From Kryptolebias marmoratus (taxonomy: Eukaryota > Chordata > Actinopteri > Cyprinodontiformes > Rivulidae), in NCBI RefSeq assembly GCF_001649575.2, contig NC_051451.1:21827111-21891110 (forward strand): DNA of 64,000 nt. Direction: 5' to 3'. The translations under genes were made by a program, and so were the position numbers. The notes under the pieces are model-generated. The model did not search any database. It was not told where the DNA came from and worked only from the letters and a program-made list of their open reading frames with translations. This document shows, in pieces, positions 24,547 through 37,100 of this stretch (position 1 is the stretch's first letter; each line of letters begins with the position of its first letter).

Positions 24547-25649
24547 CTACTGGGAGTCTGAGGATAATGCTCTCCTGTTGTGACCCCGTGGCCTCTGCTG
24601 CTGCCTCTGCTGCTGCCTCTGGCGCCGACCACCTCTCCGTCTCCTCCTTTTAAGACACAGCTTCACATCGCGACCCATCTTCATAGCTCTTGAAAACATG
24701 TCAAAAGAAGAGCAAAATGAGGTCCCAACTCAACTCTCGACCTTTACAATTTTTCCATGATTAAAATGTTGGATGCAATGTGTATGCACTGACTACCTAT
24801 AGAAAAAAATAAAGAAATTGCATAACTGTGGGCTCTGTCATTACAAGAACTGGCTTGGCGATAAACAAGATACTAGCGGTTGTGAATTATGAGAAACTGG
24901 AGACGGGTGGTTCCCACCTAGAATCAGTTTAAGCATTTAAGGTAAATAATACATCCAGCTTCTGACATGCAGAGCTTCATTTTACATCTAAACTGAAACA
25001 ATATACAGTCCTTTCTTAAGCTATTATTCTTGTCAACTTAATAAACCCCGAAAGATATAAGGTTTCTAGGACAAACAGCTTTGTGTGTCTACTGTTTTAT
25101 TATTAATTGTTATAGACAAAAAATCTCACCTATTCCAGCAGCGAATGAGCTGTTTGCCGAACGGCGCCTTTGGATCCAGACAGACAGCTGTGTTGTTCCT
25201 CGTCAGTGTTACTCTGAAAAGCACATGGGAATCAAATATTTAGTCTAACCCGTCTGTTTGTGTGTGGTAAAAGATACGTGTGTGTGTTTGCAAAAGCTGC
25301 GACTCACATGACAGTAACGTTGCTGCAGGTGGCACTTTTTGGGTAGATTGTGAGCTCTTTCAGTTGCCCCCTAATGCCTGACTGCGTCTGTGGGCACAAA
25401 CATCTTCCCGGGACATACACACCTTCTGACTCCCTCACTGCACAGACACAGTAACAAGATTAAAAAGTTAATTCAAGACAGAGCAACAGGAGCAAGGATT
25501 CACTCACATGCTCATTTTTCCCTAAGAGAAAATAGCAGCCCACTCGTGGACTATGTTCAAACACAGATCAATAGATTCTTACCTGCGGTCAGTATGCAGT
25601 AGAGGCTCAGGAAGGCAAACTGACAGACCACGTGAAGATTAGGCTTCAT
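24547..25649 (-). CDS. CXC chemokine, CXCL9/10/11-like (4 exons, 140 aa)
   Basis: Minus-strand exons 25649-25583, 25437-25308, 25213-25130 and 24688-24547 show the 1/2/2 phases typical of CXC chemokine genes and give 140 codons plus TAG. Residues 1-22 form a signal peptide. Cys35-Leu-Cys37 is the CXC motif, without ELR before it. Cys60 and Cys77 complete the usual disulphide pairs, and Cys91 and Cys105 are an extra pair. Asn62 lies in an NVT glycosylation sequon. The C-terminus is a long Arg-rich tail (LKRRRRRGGRRQRQQQR...), as in interferon-inducible CXCL9/11-type fish chemokines. Such proteins are secreted and attract CXCR3-bearing leukocytes; this is inferred by class. It is not CXCL12, although human CXCL12 is near TMEM72. 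A TATA box and an NF-kB site lie upstream. Confidence 0.88.
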
Positions 25650-25700
25650 GCTGGAGACATGCGGCGCGTTTGCTCTGAGCTTCTGAGCCACATACTGCGG

Positions 25701-25707
25701 TTTTATA
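25701..25707 (-). promoter_or_regulatory. TATA box of the CXC chemokine gene
   Basis: TATAAAA on the minus strand, 52 bases upstream of the start codon, which predicts transcription starting near 25672-25676. Confidence 0.7.
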
Positions 25708-25760
25708 TTGTGCTAATGCTCCTCCCCCAACAACTCCAGATGGATTTTCCAAACAATCCA

Positions 25761-25770
25761 GGAATTTCCC
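25761..25770 (-). promoter_or_regulatory. NF-kB site upstream of the CXC chemokine
   Basis: The minus strand reads GGGAAATTCC, a full match to the kB consensus GGGRNNYYCC, 53 bases upstream of the TATA box. A second, weaker GGAAAATCC half-like site lies at 25741-25750. This is the expected architecture of an inflammation-induced chemokine promoter. Confidence 0.65.
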
Positions 25771-27021
25771 ATGAGCTCTATCCTGTCCTATTCAACCATC
25801 AAGGACAGCATTTTTTTTTTTTTTGTCAAAGAAAGATTAGTGTGTGTTTCATGTTTCCTACTGTGCATCAGAAGAAAAGGCAGTTAACATAAACTCTTCA
25901 AGGTTTCTTTTTCCTTTTTAGTAAAACTTAACTGAACTGATGAACAAGTTACTTTTCTATAACGATTTAAAAGTGAAAGTGACAATGACACAAAGAAGCT
26001 GCCCTCCAGGCTTTGTTTGTTGAGGCAGTTGGCACAACTTGATACTCCTGTCACTCTGTTGGCTCCGTGTCAACAGACTCATGTGATTTCTCCTAAAACC
26101 TCCCCTGCATGTAAATCCAAAGTAACCGTTTTTATAGCTTTTCTTTAATATAAAATGTTCAATTTCCTTCAGAATGAAAAAAAGATGAAGCTAGGGAAAA
26201 TATACACACATCTATGCATATTTTACTCGTCAACTAAAAACAATACTTGGAAAATGAAAAATAAAGGCATTTGAAGCATCTTTTCCACAAAAACTCCATT
26301 CTTTGCCTTTAAATACATTTGTAGGCAACTTGCTTTTTTAGCTTTTTTTTTACTTAAAGCACCACTCTTCTTCTGAGGCTGTAAAATGTCTAATGATTTG
26401 GTTCCTGACAAATGCTTCCTTAAATGTAACTCAACAGCTTTATTAATTAAAGGCCTAACATTCCTTGAAGGAATGCATATCACCCACCACCTTTTACGCC
26501 AGAGTTTTAAATTAATCTCATCTGATGCTGAGAAGTTAGGGAGTTATATATGTTTTGGTCAAAACTTGTAAATTACATTATGCACAGTATCATGCAATAT
26601 TGTGAGATCTTGTGGGATGTGTTAAGAATGTGTTAAAGATTATTCTCTAATCAGCTCAGTATCTATATTTAGCCGTTTTTGTGTTGGCTAATGTTGATTG
26701 GCTGTGATGGCCATCTTGAATTTGGATGACTCCAACAGTTAAACAGTTGTAGATGTACATCCACTGATTACTTTTTGAGAGTTTCATTCAAATCTGTCCA
26801 CTAGTTGATGAGTTTTTTTGCCAAGGCTACAGACAATCAAACATGCGCACAAACACACATGCACACACACGGACAGGCAAAAATCATTATTGCATCTCTC
26901 CTGGTGGGCGATGATAAACTCAGTTTTTAGTTAGGAGTAACTGCAAGATGTTCAGGTGTAATGATTTATTCATTTATGTATTTATTTTTGTCTCACTTTC
27001 TGCAGCTGGTCTCTAGTTAAA
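25771..27021. other. Spacer between chemokine and rassf4
   Basis: The untranslated first exon of rassf4 may lie here, but I cannot place it. The first coding exon has an acceptor-like CTGCAG at about 27000-27005, so an upstream exon must exist. A degenerate dispersed-repeat fragment with a CA-rich tract (about 26760-26930) is present. Confidence 0.4.
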
Positions 27022-30000
27022 ATGAGTGAACGTCAGATCTCTGTGAAGCTTAACGAAGAGAAGCTCATACCAAAGTAAGACCATTTTAGTCCCTGTTCAG
27101 TGTTGTTGAACAATAAAGTAAAGTTGTAGCGTTAATAAAAAGTGTTGTGCGTTAGGACTGATTATTGTATTTGTATTCAGGTCTGACATCCTGTCTCTAC
27201 TGAGGACCTACAACTGTTATCATGAAGGAAAGAACTTCCAGCTGAGGACTCGTGAGGTAAGACAATCAGATAGTTACAGCTACTGGGAGTGAAAAGATGA
27301 ACAGGAGACTTGTAAACCAATCTTCTGCGTCACACACATACCGACCACAGCATGGATTTTAAGGCAGATAACGAAAACAGAAAAACCTGAGGCCAGATTG
27401 GCTTCCTGTGTACAGTGCTATTCTGTGCAAAGACCTGCAATCCCTGGGTTGTTTTCCAACATTGCCAAGTAGCTGGTAAACCACAAAAAGCCCCCATTTA
27501 CCTCAAAATGAAGTCAGAATGAGAGGGAGAGTCTCCCATTTCAGTCGTAAAACTCCACCTCGCAAAACATCTCTACACTAGGTTTTTTTTTGCTCTTGTG
27601 TTTTTAAAGCTGTTTGTAAGAGTTTAGATATTTGTGTGATAATCATTGTATGGGTTTTGAGGTTTGGAGTTCCCCTTTGTGTTCACCAGCAGGTTTTTTT
27701 TTGGTGGGAATAGCTGCATGTATACTTGTCTGAGTGTGTGTCTGTGTAAGGGCAGGGCAGGGTGGTCAAGATGTGCCCCTCATTTTTGTCCCGCATGTCA
27801 GACCCACAACAGTACAGCACTCATCATTGCCATGTTCATGGAAAATCCCCTTCAGGCACACGTTAGGGATAGAGGAAAACCACAGATGTTATGGTAATGG
27901 CTTAATATCAACTACAAAGGAAACAGCTTTAAAAAGCCTTAAGGATCTATGAAGAAAAAATAATGAATTGCTTTGTTTTTAATGGTAATGAAACTGACTC
28001 AGCATAGACTGACTCAGCACTGGAAACCGTAGAACATTAATCTACTTTGTAAGAGGTTATCTGAAGCTTTAATGTGGAATTTTATCATTATCGGTATGTC
28101 ATCTTCCAACTATGCCAAAGGGGGAAAATGAAAGGAAAAGTCTGTTTATCTAATTCAGCCAAAACCCTGAAACATGTGAGGGTGACGTGTTTTTTTTTTG
28201 TCTTACTTGGGTTCAGGTGTCATATGTTTGTTTTTTCTGTTTCTTTAGTGTCCACCCAAAACGCAGCTGTAACACAAGACAGGATACATAGTAAAACAAA
28301 CTAGTGGAGATTTAAACAATGAAATTAAAAATAATGTTTTAAATTATTGCTCTATAAAAATGTAACAAAAAATTAACAAGTTTGCTCTGGCAGGAATAAA
28401 TGTGACAAATGCAGATAAGAAGTTTACGTCGTCTTGCATGGGAAAGTTCTGTCATGTGTGAGTAATATGAGACAGTTTGTTTTAATTATGCTAAGCTTAA
28501 AAAAAATATTTGTTGGCTGTTATGTTACGCTCACAGATATAATTGTTTGGAATGGAATTTCATTTTTCCCAGCACTTCACAACATTTTCAGTGTTACAGT
28601 GTTAATGTATCAGTAACCTTTCTAATCCATTAGTGTGCAAGATGTTCATGTGTAAATGTCATCATTAGACCGTTTGTTTAAGGCTCTCTGTGAACAAACA
28701 TGCACCTGATGCAACTTATTGTGACTGTACAGACTTGTCTGGCGATGCGATTAGGAATGTGGATTTAACAAGTAGCTCTTTATCAATATGCTGATCTACA
28801 TTGTAAACGATCGCTTAGAACGAGTGCAACATCATGTCTGTAGTCTTCAAATCATTGCATGGGTTTAGACCTGAGAAAATAGCCGTAGGAATGTGTTTTA
28901 CATTGTGGGTGCTGTGGGAACACGTAAATGAGAAATGGTGTACCACCCCAAACAGCAATGTGACCAAACAGGAACTTATTTTCCCCTCATTAATAAGTTA
29001 TTATCAAAGAAATAGAACTGGATTCATGTGTTTTTTGTTTTTTTGTTTAAACATTCATTTATTTCTCTTTTTTATTTGACATGTTATTTATTGTTATCCT
29101 CAAGTAGGGTGCTGTAGCACCCTCAGAACCTCCAGTTCCCACAGCTTTGCCTGGGATATTTGACCAGCTTTAAAGGTGCATCACTTTGTTTTAGACTCTG
29201 CTCGGCCAGCTTTGGTTCTAGGCTATAGGAGAATAAGTTCTGTACGTACAATTGCAGCTTTACTTGGTGAGTCTGAAATGATAAGTCCTACAATTTCTAG
29301 CAAAAAAAAAGATCATCAATATGAACTTTAAATAGGATTTTGTTGTAAGTAATTATAGTGAAAAGTCTGTTATTGTTTTATTGTTCATTAAGTAATGTTC
29401 ACTCTCAAAGGCTGCTTGCTATTTTTTCTTTTTTTTGTGTGTGTGATTTAAGAAGAATTCTACATGTCTGCTACAACAAAGAAGGAAGCTCAACATTCTG
29501 TACATCATCTTTTGTTAACTAATGATTTGTTTTCTTTGAAAGTTTGAACTCCTCTGACTCAGTTCCTGTACCTTAAGTTCTAGTGACTAAGATCAGTCTG
29601 AGAAGTAACAAGAACATAGGTTTTTTTTGTTTTGTTTCATTTTGTTTTTTTAACCACAGGTTATTGATTTACTACAAATAGCTCAAAGTAAAATAAACTT
29701 GACTGGTCGATTGCAGTAATGTGTTATGACCAAAAATCTTTTTTAGCCCCATAAACTGGAAGCTGATTCAAATAATAATTAATGATGGCCTTTCAGGTTA
29801 TGAGCCAGCTGAGTTGTTTCATATTTTGTGGATTGTAAGATAATACATAACCCAGCAGTGACATTCTTTGGTCGTTCATGCGTGCTTGCCCAAAACAGAA
29901 GTTTGGAAACTCCTCATAGAAATTTGGAGTAAATGCATTGAGCATGTGAATGTGTGTAACGGACTTGCACCATCTTTTCATTTTTCCCAGACAAAGGTTT

Positions 30001-31098
30001 GATCTCCTCGTCTGATTTAAACAGGTTCTTATGTGAAAAGAAGAGGCGGACTGACAGTATAGGATTTGTATGTTGTTGAGAAGATTAGGTCATAATCACA
30101 TGCTGTAGGTGGAGTCAGGTGATGTTTGTTAGTCATGTCGATGGAGGGCATGTCAGGTGGTTCACTGTTAATAAGAGTAAGTGAGCCTCACCTGTTTGAG
30201 AAGAAACATGCTCTAACATGCTTCAAGTGTACCTGTAGCTGTAAAAAAGTGAACTTTCTCGTTGCTGGATACGCTGTTAAATTCATTTCCGTTTCAGGCC
30301 TCAGAGTCAGTAAAGATTACTGTTTATAATCAGATGCACTTCCGTTAAGTTAATTTGTTTACAAGTGGTGTAAACGTCTAAGATAACCGCATTACCTTTT
30401 ATATTGTCAAACTCTCCTTGCTATTTTCTAGAGTCCACATTTGCAGGTTTTCTTAACTATGGTTCAGGTTTCCGGCTCCCCCCTATGAATTAATGTGGGA
30501 CAGTCAAACTAGGTCAGTCTGATCTGACTCATCAATGAGAACTGTTGTAACTGATGGTGTTTGTTTTGACTCTACTGCTGCAGTAACCCAAGTATGCAAC
30601 ATGCAAGCATTTAACCCTCCCTACAGGATGTGCTTGGTATGTCGAGTTAAAATTTGTAACGGTACCACTAGATGGTAGTGGAGTACAGAGACCCATGGCT
30701 AAAATCTATGTTTTATGTCTTTGATATGTTCAAATTGCGGTGATAAACTTCTGCAGTTATTTTGATAGAAGTACACGAAAGCATTAAAAAGAGATTATTT
30801 ACATATTATAAATAATACTTATCAGTAAAGAAATTTTTAACAAAATAGCCTCCTTGACTGTTGCATTGCTGCTTCCTTTGCTATTGCTTTAATAACATTT
30901 ATTATATATTAAATTACAAACTTTACTTGCTTCGAGATAAATAAAGCTTCATGGTGAGCAGTTGGTTAGTGTGATTGCCTTAGCAAGAAGGTCCTGCTGA
31001 GGCCTTTCTGCATGGAGCTTTTCTTCAGGTAGCCTGGTTTCCTCAGGCAATCCAAAAACACTCATGTGAGGTTAATTAGGATATGTAAACATGCCCCT

Positions 31099-31132
<34 letters not shown>

Positions 31133-34100
31133 NGGGGGGGGGGGGGTATGGTCGTTTGTCTCTGAACAGGATCAAAATGGTATTATAGGGAATGGATGGA
31201 TGAATAAAGTTAAAATTTTACTCTAGTACTTAGTATCTTTTCTAGTGTCTTTTTAATGATCTAATAATTGTGCTAGAAGCAGAACTATAATTAGAACTCA
31301 TACCTTTTACATTAGGTAAAAGTGTCCCTATCGTATTAATAATAAACCCCTTTACTAGTAAAATGCTGTATTAAAAAACCCTAAACCCTTTTTATTTAAA
31401 TTGATATATTAAAAAATATGAAATGATGTAAAATACCTTGCAACAACTATACTTGCAATACATCATTTTTCACCAGTTTCTGATAATATGGACTAAAATT
31501 AAGTTCTACAAATAACACAATTAGACAGATTATTTGAATAATGGTTGTTCATTGATGTAATGCTGACAAGAAAGAAACTACATTTCTGAATCGTTTGTCA
31601 GTTGCTTCTTAATCAAACTATATTTATCTCTGAATCTTCCTGTTTTTGAAACGGTAAAACTGTTTATCAGTTCCTCAACTGTAAGTAAGACTTCAAACAT
31701 TTGATTTTGTATCATTACCTTTCCAAAAGTAGTTTATTGAGGTCAAATTCAGATTAAATGATCCTCAGCTCTCAAGTGTAAAAACAGAAAACACTTTTAA
31801 CAGTTTTTGTAACTTTTAGGATTTTATTAGAAACATCTACATCTTAACAAAAAATATGAATCCACATAAACACGTAAACCTGAGTCTTTTGTGCATAGAT
31901 ATAAATACTGTTGATTTGCATTATTATCCCAATTTTGCAGTTCCTCTTGAGGTTTCTCCAACCTCGTTTCCTTTCTCCACCAAAGTACCCAGACGATTTC
32001 CCACAACAACAGCAGCGTCTCCCTTTAAGTCCTTATCTGTCCGAAGAGCCAGTCCAGGGGGTCTTTGCCTTTGCAGTCTCTTTCTCTGCTCATCTTTAGG
32101 GAAAACTCCTCTGTGCTGTTTGTGTTCAGACTGGAGGATCTGGAAGTCCTTGGTGTGAGTGGAGACACGCGAGCGGCTGAGGCTGAACTGGAAAGCTTCA
32201 TCTGAGTCTTTGAGAGCTGCCGGAGCCTGGAGGACCTCTGCAGTAATCCTCTGACGGGGCCGTAGCTCAGGGCCTCAGCAGGCCGTGCAAGGGCCTGAAT
32301 ACTAGTCATGTAGTCCTCTTGGGAGTGGAAGGTCTGGGTTGGTTGGAGTGACGAGGGATGGACAGGCAGGTCCTCAAGCGTCTCAGTGATGGTGGGTAAA
32401 AGAGACAGAGACAACAACAATCTGCTACTTTTCATTCTGCAACTAAACAAGAAAAACAAACCAGTTAGCATAAACACTCTCTTGTTTGTTAATCTAGTTA
32501 CAGATCTGAATTTAAAATTTTTAACCATATTAATATGATGTTAAAATATACACAAAGTAAACCTTTTGTTTATTTGAAAGTGTGAATTACAATTAAACAT
32601 GGATTTCAAATAATCTAAATGTATTACTTCTAATTTAAAAACTACTGAAATGTCTAAATTGTTTATCCATTGGAGTAAAAAGCAGTTCCTACGTAGAATC
32701 ATGCTCACCTTCAATGCTTGAGTTGTAGGTCTGGAATGCAGAGATTAACAGATTGTTGTCTAATCTGTGCAGCGGAGCGTGAGTGGACTGGAGAGCGGAC
32801 CCAGGCTTTATAGGCGGGCTGTGACTGAGCGATTAGCTTCTCCTGCCAAAAATAGCTCTGCTGACCTTCCTCGCATCAGCGTGAGTGTGTGTTGGAGGGT
32901 GTGTTCATGCCTGCTCAGGAAACTCAGGAGTGGCGGGTTAGTGGAGTCCAGTGGTGCAGCTGTGTTTACTCTTCTGAAACAATGAAACCTTGTAAGAACC
33001 ACCAAAGGGTCAATTTATGCTCCGTCTTGTTTGTCTTGGACATTTGTGGTTGTAGTCAGTCTAAAAATAATTATTTTAACATTTTTACCTGATTTGCATA
33101 GTTCTCACTGTCAGTTTTCTAATAAATCATGGTCTTATAAACCATGACAGAGAAGTTGCAAATAAAAAGTGTCAACCACAAGTTTCTTTTATGCTAATTA
33201 AATGGTAATCATAAAACTACAAGCATGAAAACACTGAAAATGTTGTTTTGTTCTATAAGTTTTTAACTATATACAGGAATAAATCAGATGACTCTTTAGG
33301 CAAACAGAAATCCTTTAATCATGCTCACATGCTCTGAGGCATGAGCTGTTTTCTTTGGACTTCTTCACAGCCACTGCTTTGAGATGAACGACTGTTTTTT
33401 AGTTATTACAGATTTTCAACATTTGCTTTGACGGCAACACAAAGGTGAACTGTATTCAGTCTGAGATTGGTCGTAATCGCATTACTTTTCAGTTATTTTT
33501 AAGCAGTTTTATTGTTTTTTTTATGGTTTTATGTTTGACATTTTACTCTGCTTTCAGTGAAACTTTAATGTTTTTGATTTGCTTCATTTTATTGTAAAAT
33601 ACTTTTATCCCACCTGCTTTATAAATAAAAAGACACTGACATACATAAAAAAATAATCTTTTCTGGGCAGTTTAAAACCACAAACCCATAACTTTAAGAA
33701 CTTATTATTTTTCAGAATGATTTAATGCCTTTCTATATCCTAAAATCAATCCTCAGTACTCTTATGCTGTCCCATGAACCTGTTTACACTTAACATGAAT
33801 TTTTAATAAGATTATTTTCCCTCTGAACCTGTTAAACACATATCAGTTTTTCTTTCAAAGGACTTCTGAATATTTCTATTTTTTACTCATTAGATTATGT
33901 ATAATTTAAAGGCTGTGGGCTAAACATAAGCATTCCACTTTTCTATTGGCTAAACATGTATTAAAGACCTGTATTGTTATGTGGGGTGATGAGTTTGTTA
34001 TAATGATTGTATAACAAATAATTTTAGACAAGAGAAATAGGCAATCTACTCAGTGTGACAAAAAGAAATGACAAAACTCACAGTTGTAATGTTTTATCTT

Positions 34101-37100
34101 TTTTATTAAGGAAGCAAAACAAAAAAAAATGGGTTGAAAGCTTCTGACCTCAAACTAAAATACTAAATATTTATATCATCAATATTATACTTATTGCGTG
34201 TTTATTTAATTTTACTTTCAGTTTTCAAAGTAAGTTGTAACATTTTTCACTCAGATCACGTACAGCACGATGACAACTTTTTTCTAAACTTAGACTCTTG
34301 GTTTGTATGAAGTCCCCCCCCCACCCACTTCCTCTACGTGACCCACAACAGTTGCAGCTCTGTATTTTTTATTTTATTTTTTTGCTGCCTCCTCAGACAT
34401 GACTTCACCCTCGTACTGTGGAAAAAGAAAATAGCTGACTGACTTTCTCCAAGATTGGAGAGTTGACGGTGCAGCTGTGTGCGACCGTTCCTGCACGTAC
34501 ACCTGATACTGAGCTGGCCATCAGGATTTCCTCCCTCAACATGACTGCTGATTCTTATTATTATCATTGTGTGTTTCTCATTGTGTAGGAGGATGGAGAG
34601 CTCATCCTAGAGGGGCTGTTAAATATCTACTGGGGTCTTCGCCGACCAATAAGGCTTCAGATGTTTGATGACAACGAAAGATTTCGACTCAATAGGTATA
34701 AAAACCTGATCTGTACTAACAGAGGGGTCTCTGTTTACAGGGAACTCACACACATTAGCTAAAACCTTCACATTAACATGCTAAACCCACTTTGAATTAC
34801 TTATCTGACGATAAAAATACATGTAGCATAAATGAATATTAAAATAATCATGTATACTACACTAAAAGACCAATAAAAACTGATCTTTTTTTATCTTTTT
34901 GGATTGTTGCATTAGCCACTTGCTTCCAGACTTTAAGTTAAGTTGAACTAATGATGTTATAGCATCACACTTATCTGACTGATATCAGTTCAGGCAATTG
35001 AATTTAAATGTAGAACAATTCTTTTAGCTTGATAAATATTCACAGACTCTATCCAGGCCTTCAGTCTCATCTGTCAGCTCCAAGAAAAGGCAGCAGATGC
35101 AGTAGCCATTCTAGGGGGGTGGCATGGAGTGGCAGTTGCTGCTGTAAAAAGAAAATCCGCCCTTTTTAAAGGCTAGTTAATGTACAGTATTTATGTACGT
35201 TACAATGTTAAAAGGCAGTAACATCTAGACAGATCTTTAATCTTTCTTCTAACTCATCAATTTAGAGATGGTTTCAAGACTACTCTGGCTCTTTTTTAAG
35301 TTGCTGACAAGTAACATTTGGTTTGTGTAATTCATATACACAGACAGATAACTTGAATGCAGGAAATTAAGTCTAAAAGTAAATTTTGTTCCAACAATAA
35401 ACTCTGCCCCCTTGCTGGAACCTCATCTCAACAAGGTGATGGATGCTAATTTAGAATACGATGCAAATGTAAGAACTGTTAGGACAAAGTAAACACGTTT
35501 CTTCTGTTTGTCTTCTTTAGAAACGCTAAATCTCTGGCAAAGCAGTCATCAGAAGAGTCCAACAATAACTCCCCGAGTGGAGACTCTAGACCAGCTGGTG
35601 AGCATAAACACGTGAAGTCATCCTCACGCACACAGACCTGCTGGATTACTGTAGATTACACGCACACACATTCTGCAAGAGATTACAACGACAGGTGCTT
35701 CATTCAGCACACCTTGTGGAAAAGTTGGTCCACGTGTTGCAGCATCTTTATGTGAGATCAGATCAGAACTAAAAATAAAGAAGGTTAGGCTACTTAATTA
35801 TGGCCCTGACTGTGGTTTTCCTAAGCGGTTTAGTTAGTTGTTTCCCTCTTTTTAACCACTGAGCAAATTCTACTTGTGTATTTGTCCCTGAGGTGGTGAG
35901 ATGGGTGGTCAGGAGGAAGAGGACTCCCCTCAGCTGCTGAGGACCAGGAGTGATGCCTCCTTCATGCGCGTCCAGAGGAGGTCAAACACACACTCTGCCA
36001 GAGACCTGCAGCGCTTGCGCACACACCGGTTCTCAATCAACGGTCACTTTTACAACCACAAGGTACAATAAACAGAACACACACCCCATCATGCGTATAC
36101 TTTAATGGATCCCGTTGTTGACACATCCCCAGGTGCAGCAGGGCTGTGGTTTCCTTTCGCTGTACTTCAGCTTCGTTTCACAATAGCCTGCTGTGGGCTG
36201 ATTTCATTAGTGTGCCACAGAAAACACAGCTACACCAAGTACCTGCATTAGTTTGACACAGCATGTGTAAATATTGATGTTGAACAGATTCCAGCTATAG
36301 ATGAAGGGATTTCCTTTTGTGTTTCAGTTTTCCTGGCCAAAATGTCCAAGGTGTTCGAATCCAGGAATACACTCTACGTTATAGGTGTACTAAAACACAA
36401 TGTACTTTGCAAAAATGTACTCACTTTTTTTGTCTTTTTCTTTTTTTTCCTAGACATCTGTATTTACCCCAGCCTATGGTTCAGTCACTAACGTACGCGT
36501 AAACAGCTCAATGACAACTGAGCACGTCCTCAACCTGCTGCTACACAAGTTTAGGGTGAGCAGCACACACTGATCTCACCTCCTGTTGTGTTTTAGCTAA
36601 ACCTAAAGTCATTTGTTTTTGTTGTATTCAAGGTGGAGAATATTGCTGACGAGTTTGTGCTTTACATGGTGCATGAGTCTGGCGGTGAGTCGTAGGTTTT
36701 ACTCTGGTTTTGTAGCTAAAAATGTTCATTTTTTTGTCTGGTTGTGAACAGTTTCTCATTTTATCTTTGATCTTGCAGAAAGGGCCCGACTGAAGAACGA
36801 CGAGCGCCCGCTGGTGACTCGTGTGCTCTACGGACCGTGTGAGAAAATCTCAAAAATCTTCATCACGGAGGCCGACCTGGGAGAGGAAGTTACATATGAT
36901 GTGAGTCAAGTTCTCACACAGCAACTACTTCTGTTTTTTCAATCTTGTTCATGATAAATAATGTCTTTTTATTTATTTTTAAAGTTCAGAGGCACATAAT
37001 GGTACAATGGGCCAATGACTAATAGTTTGGTTAAATTTAGAAACCTGAGAAAAGATATCCTGTTTTGGGGCAGATTCAACAATAGGCTAAGATGACTGAA

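Noticed and set aside
24547..25649. Identification of the chemokine as cxcl12
   Set aside because: Human CXCL12 neighbours TMEM72, but the core here (PGRCLCPQTQ...) lacks the CXCL12 KPVSLSYRCPC-type N-terminus and has a long Arg-rich tail typical of CXCL9/10/11-like fish chemokines.
32436..32528. N-terminal extension of the depp1 frame
   Set aside because: An acceptor lies directly before the family-matching MKSSRLLLS start, and the extension is unlike any DEPP N-terminus.
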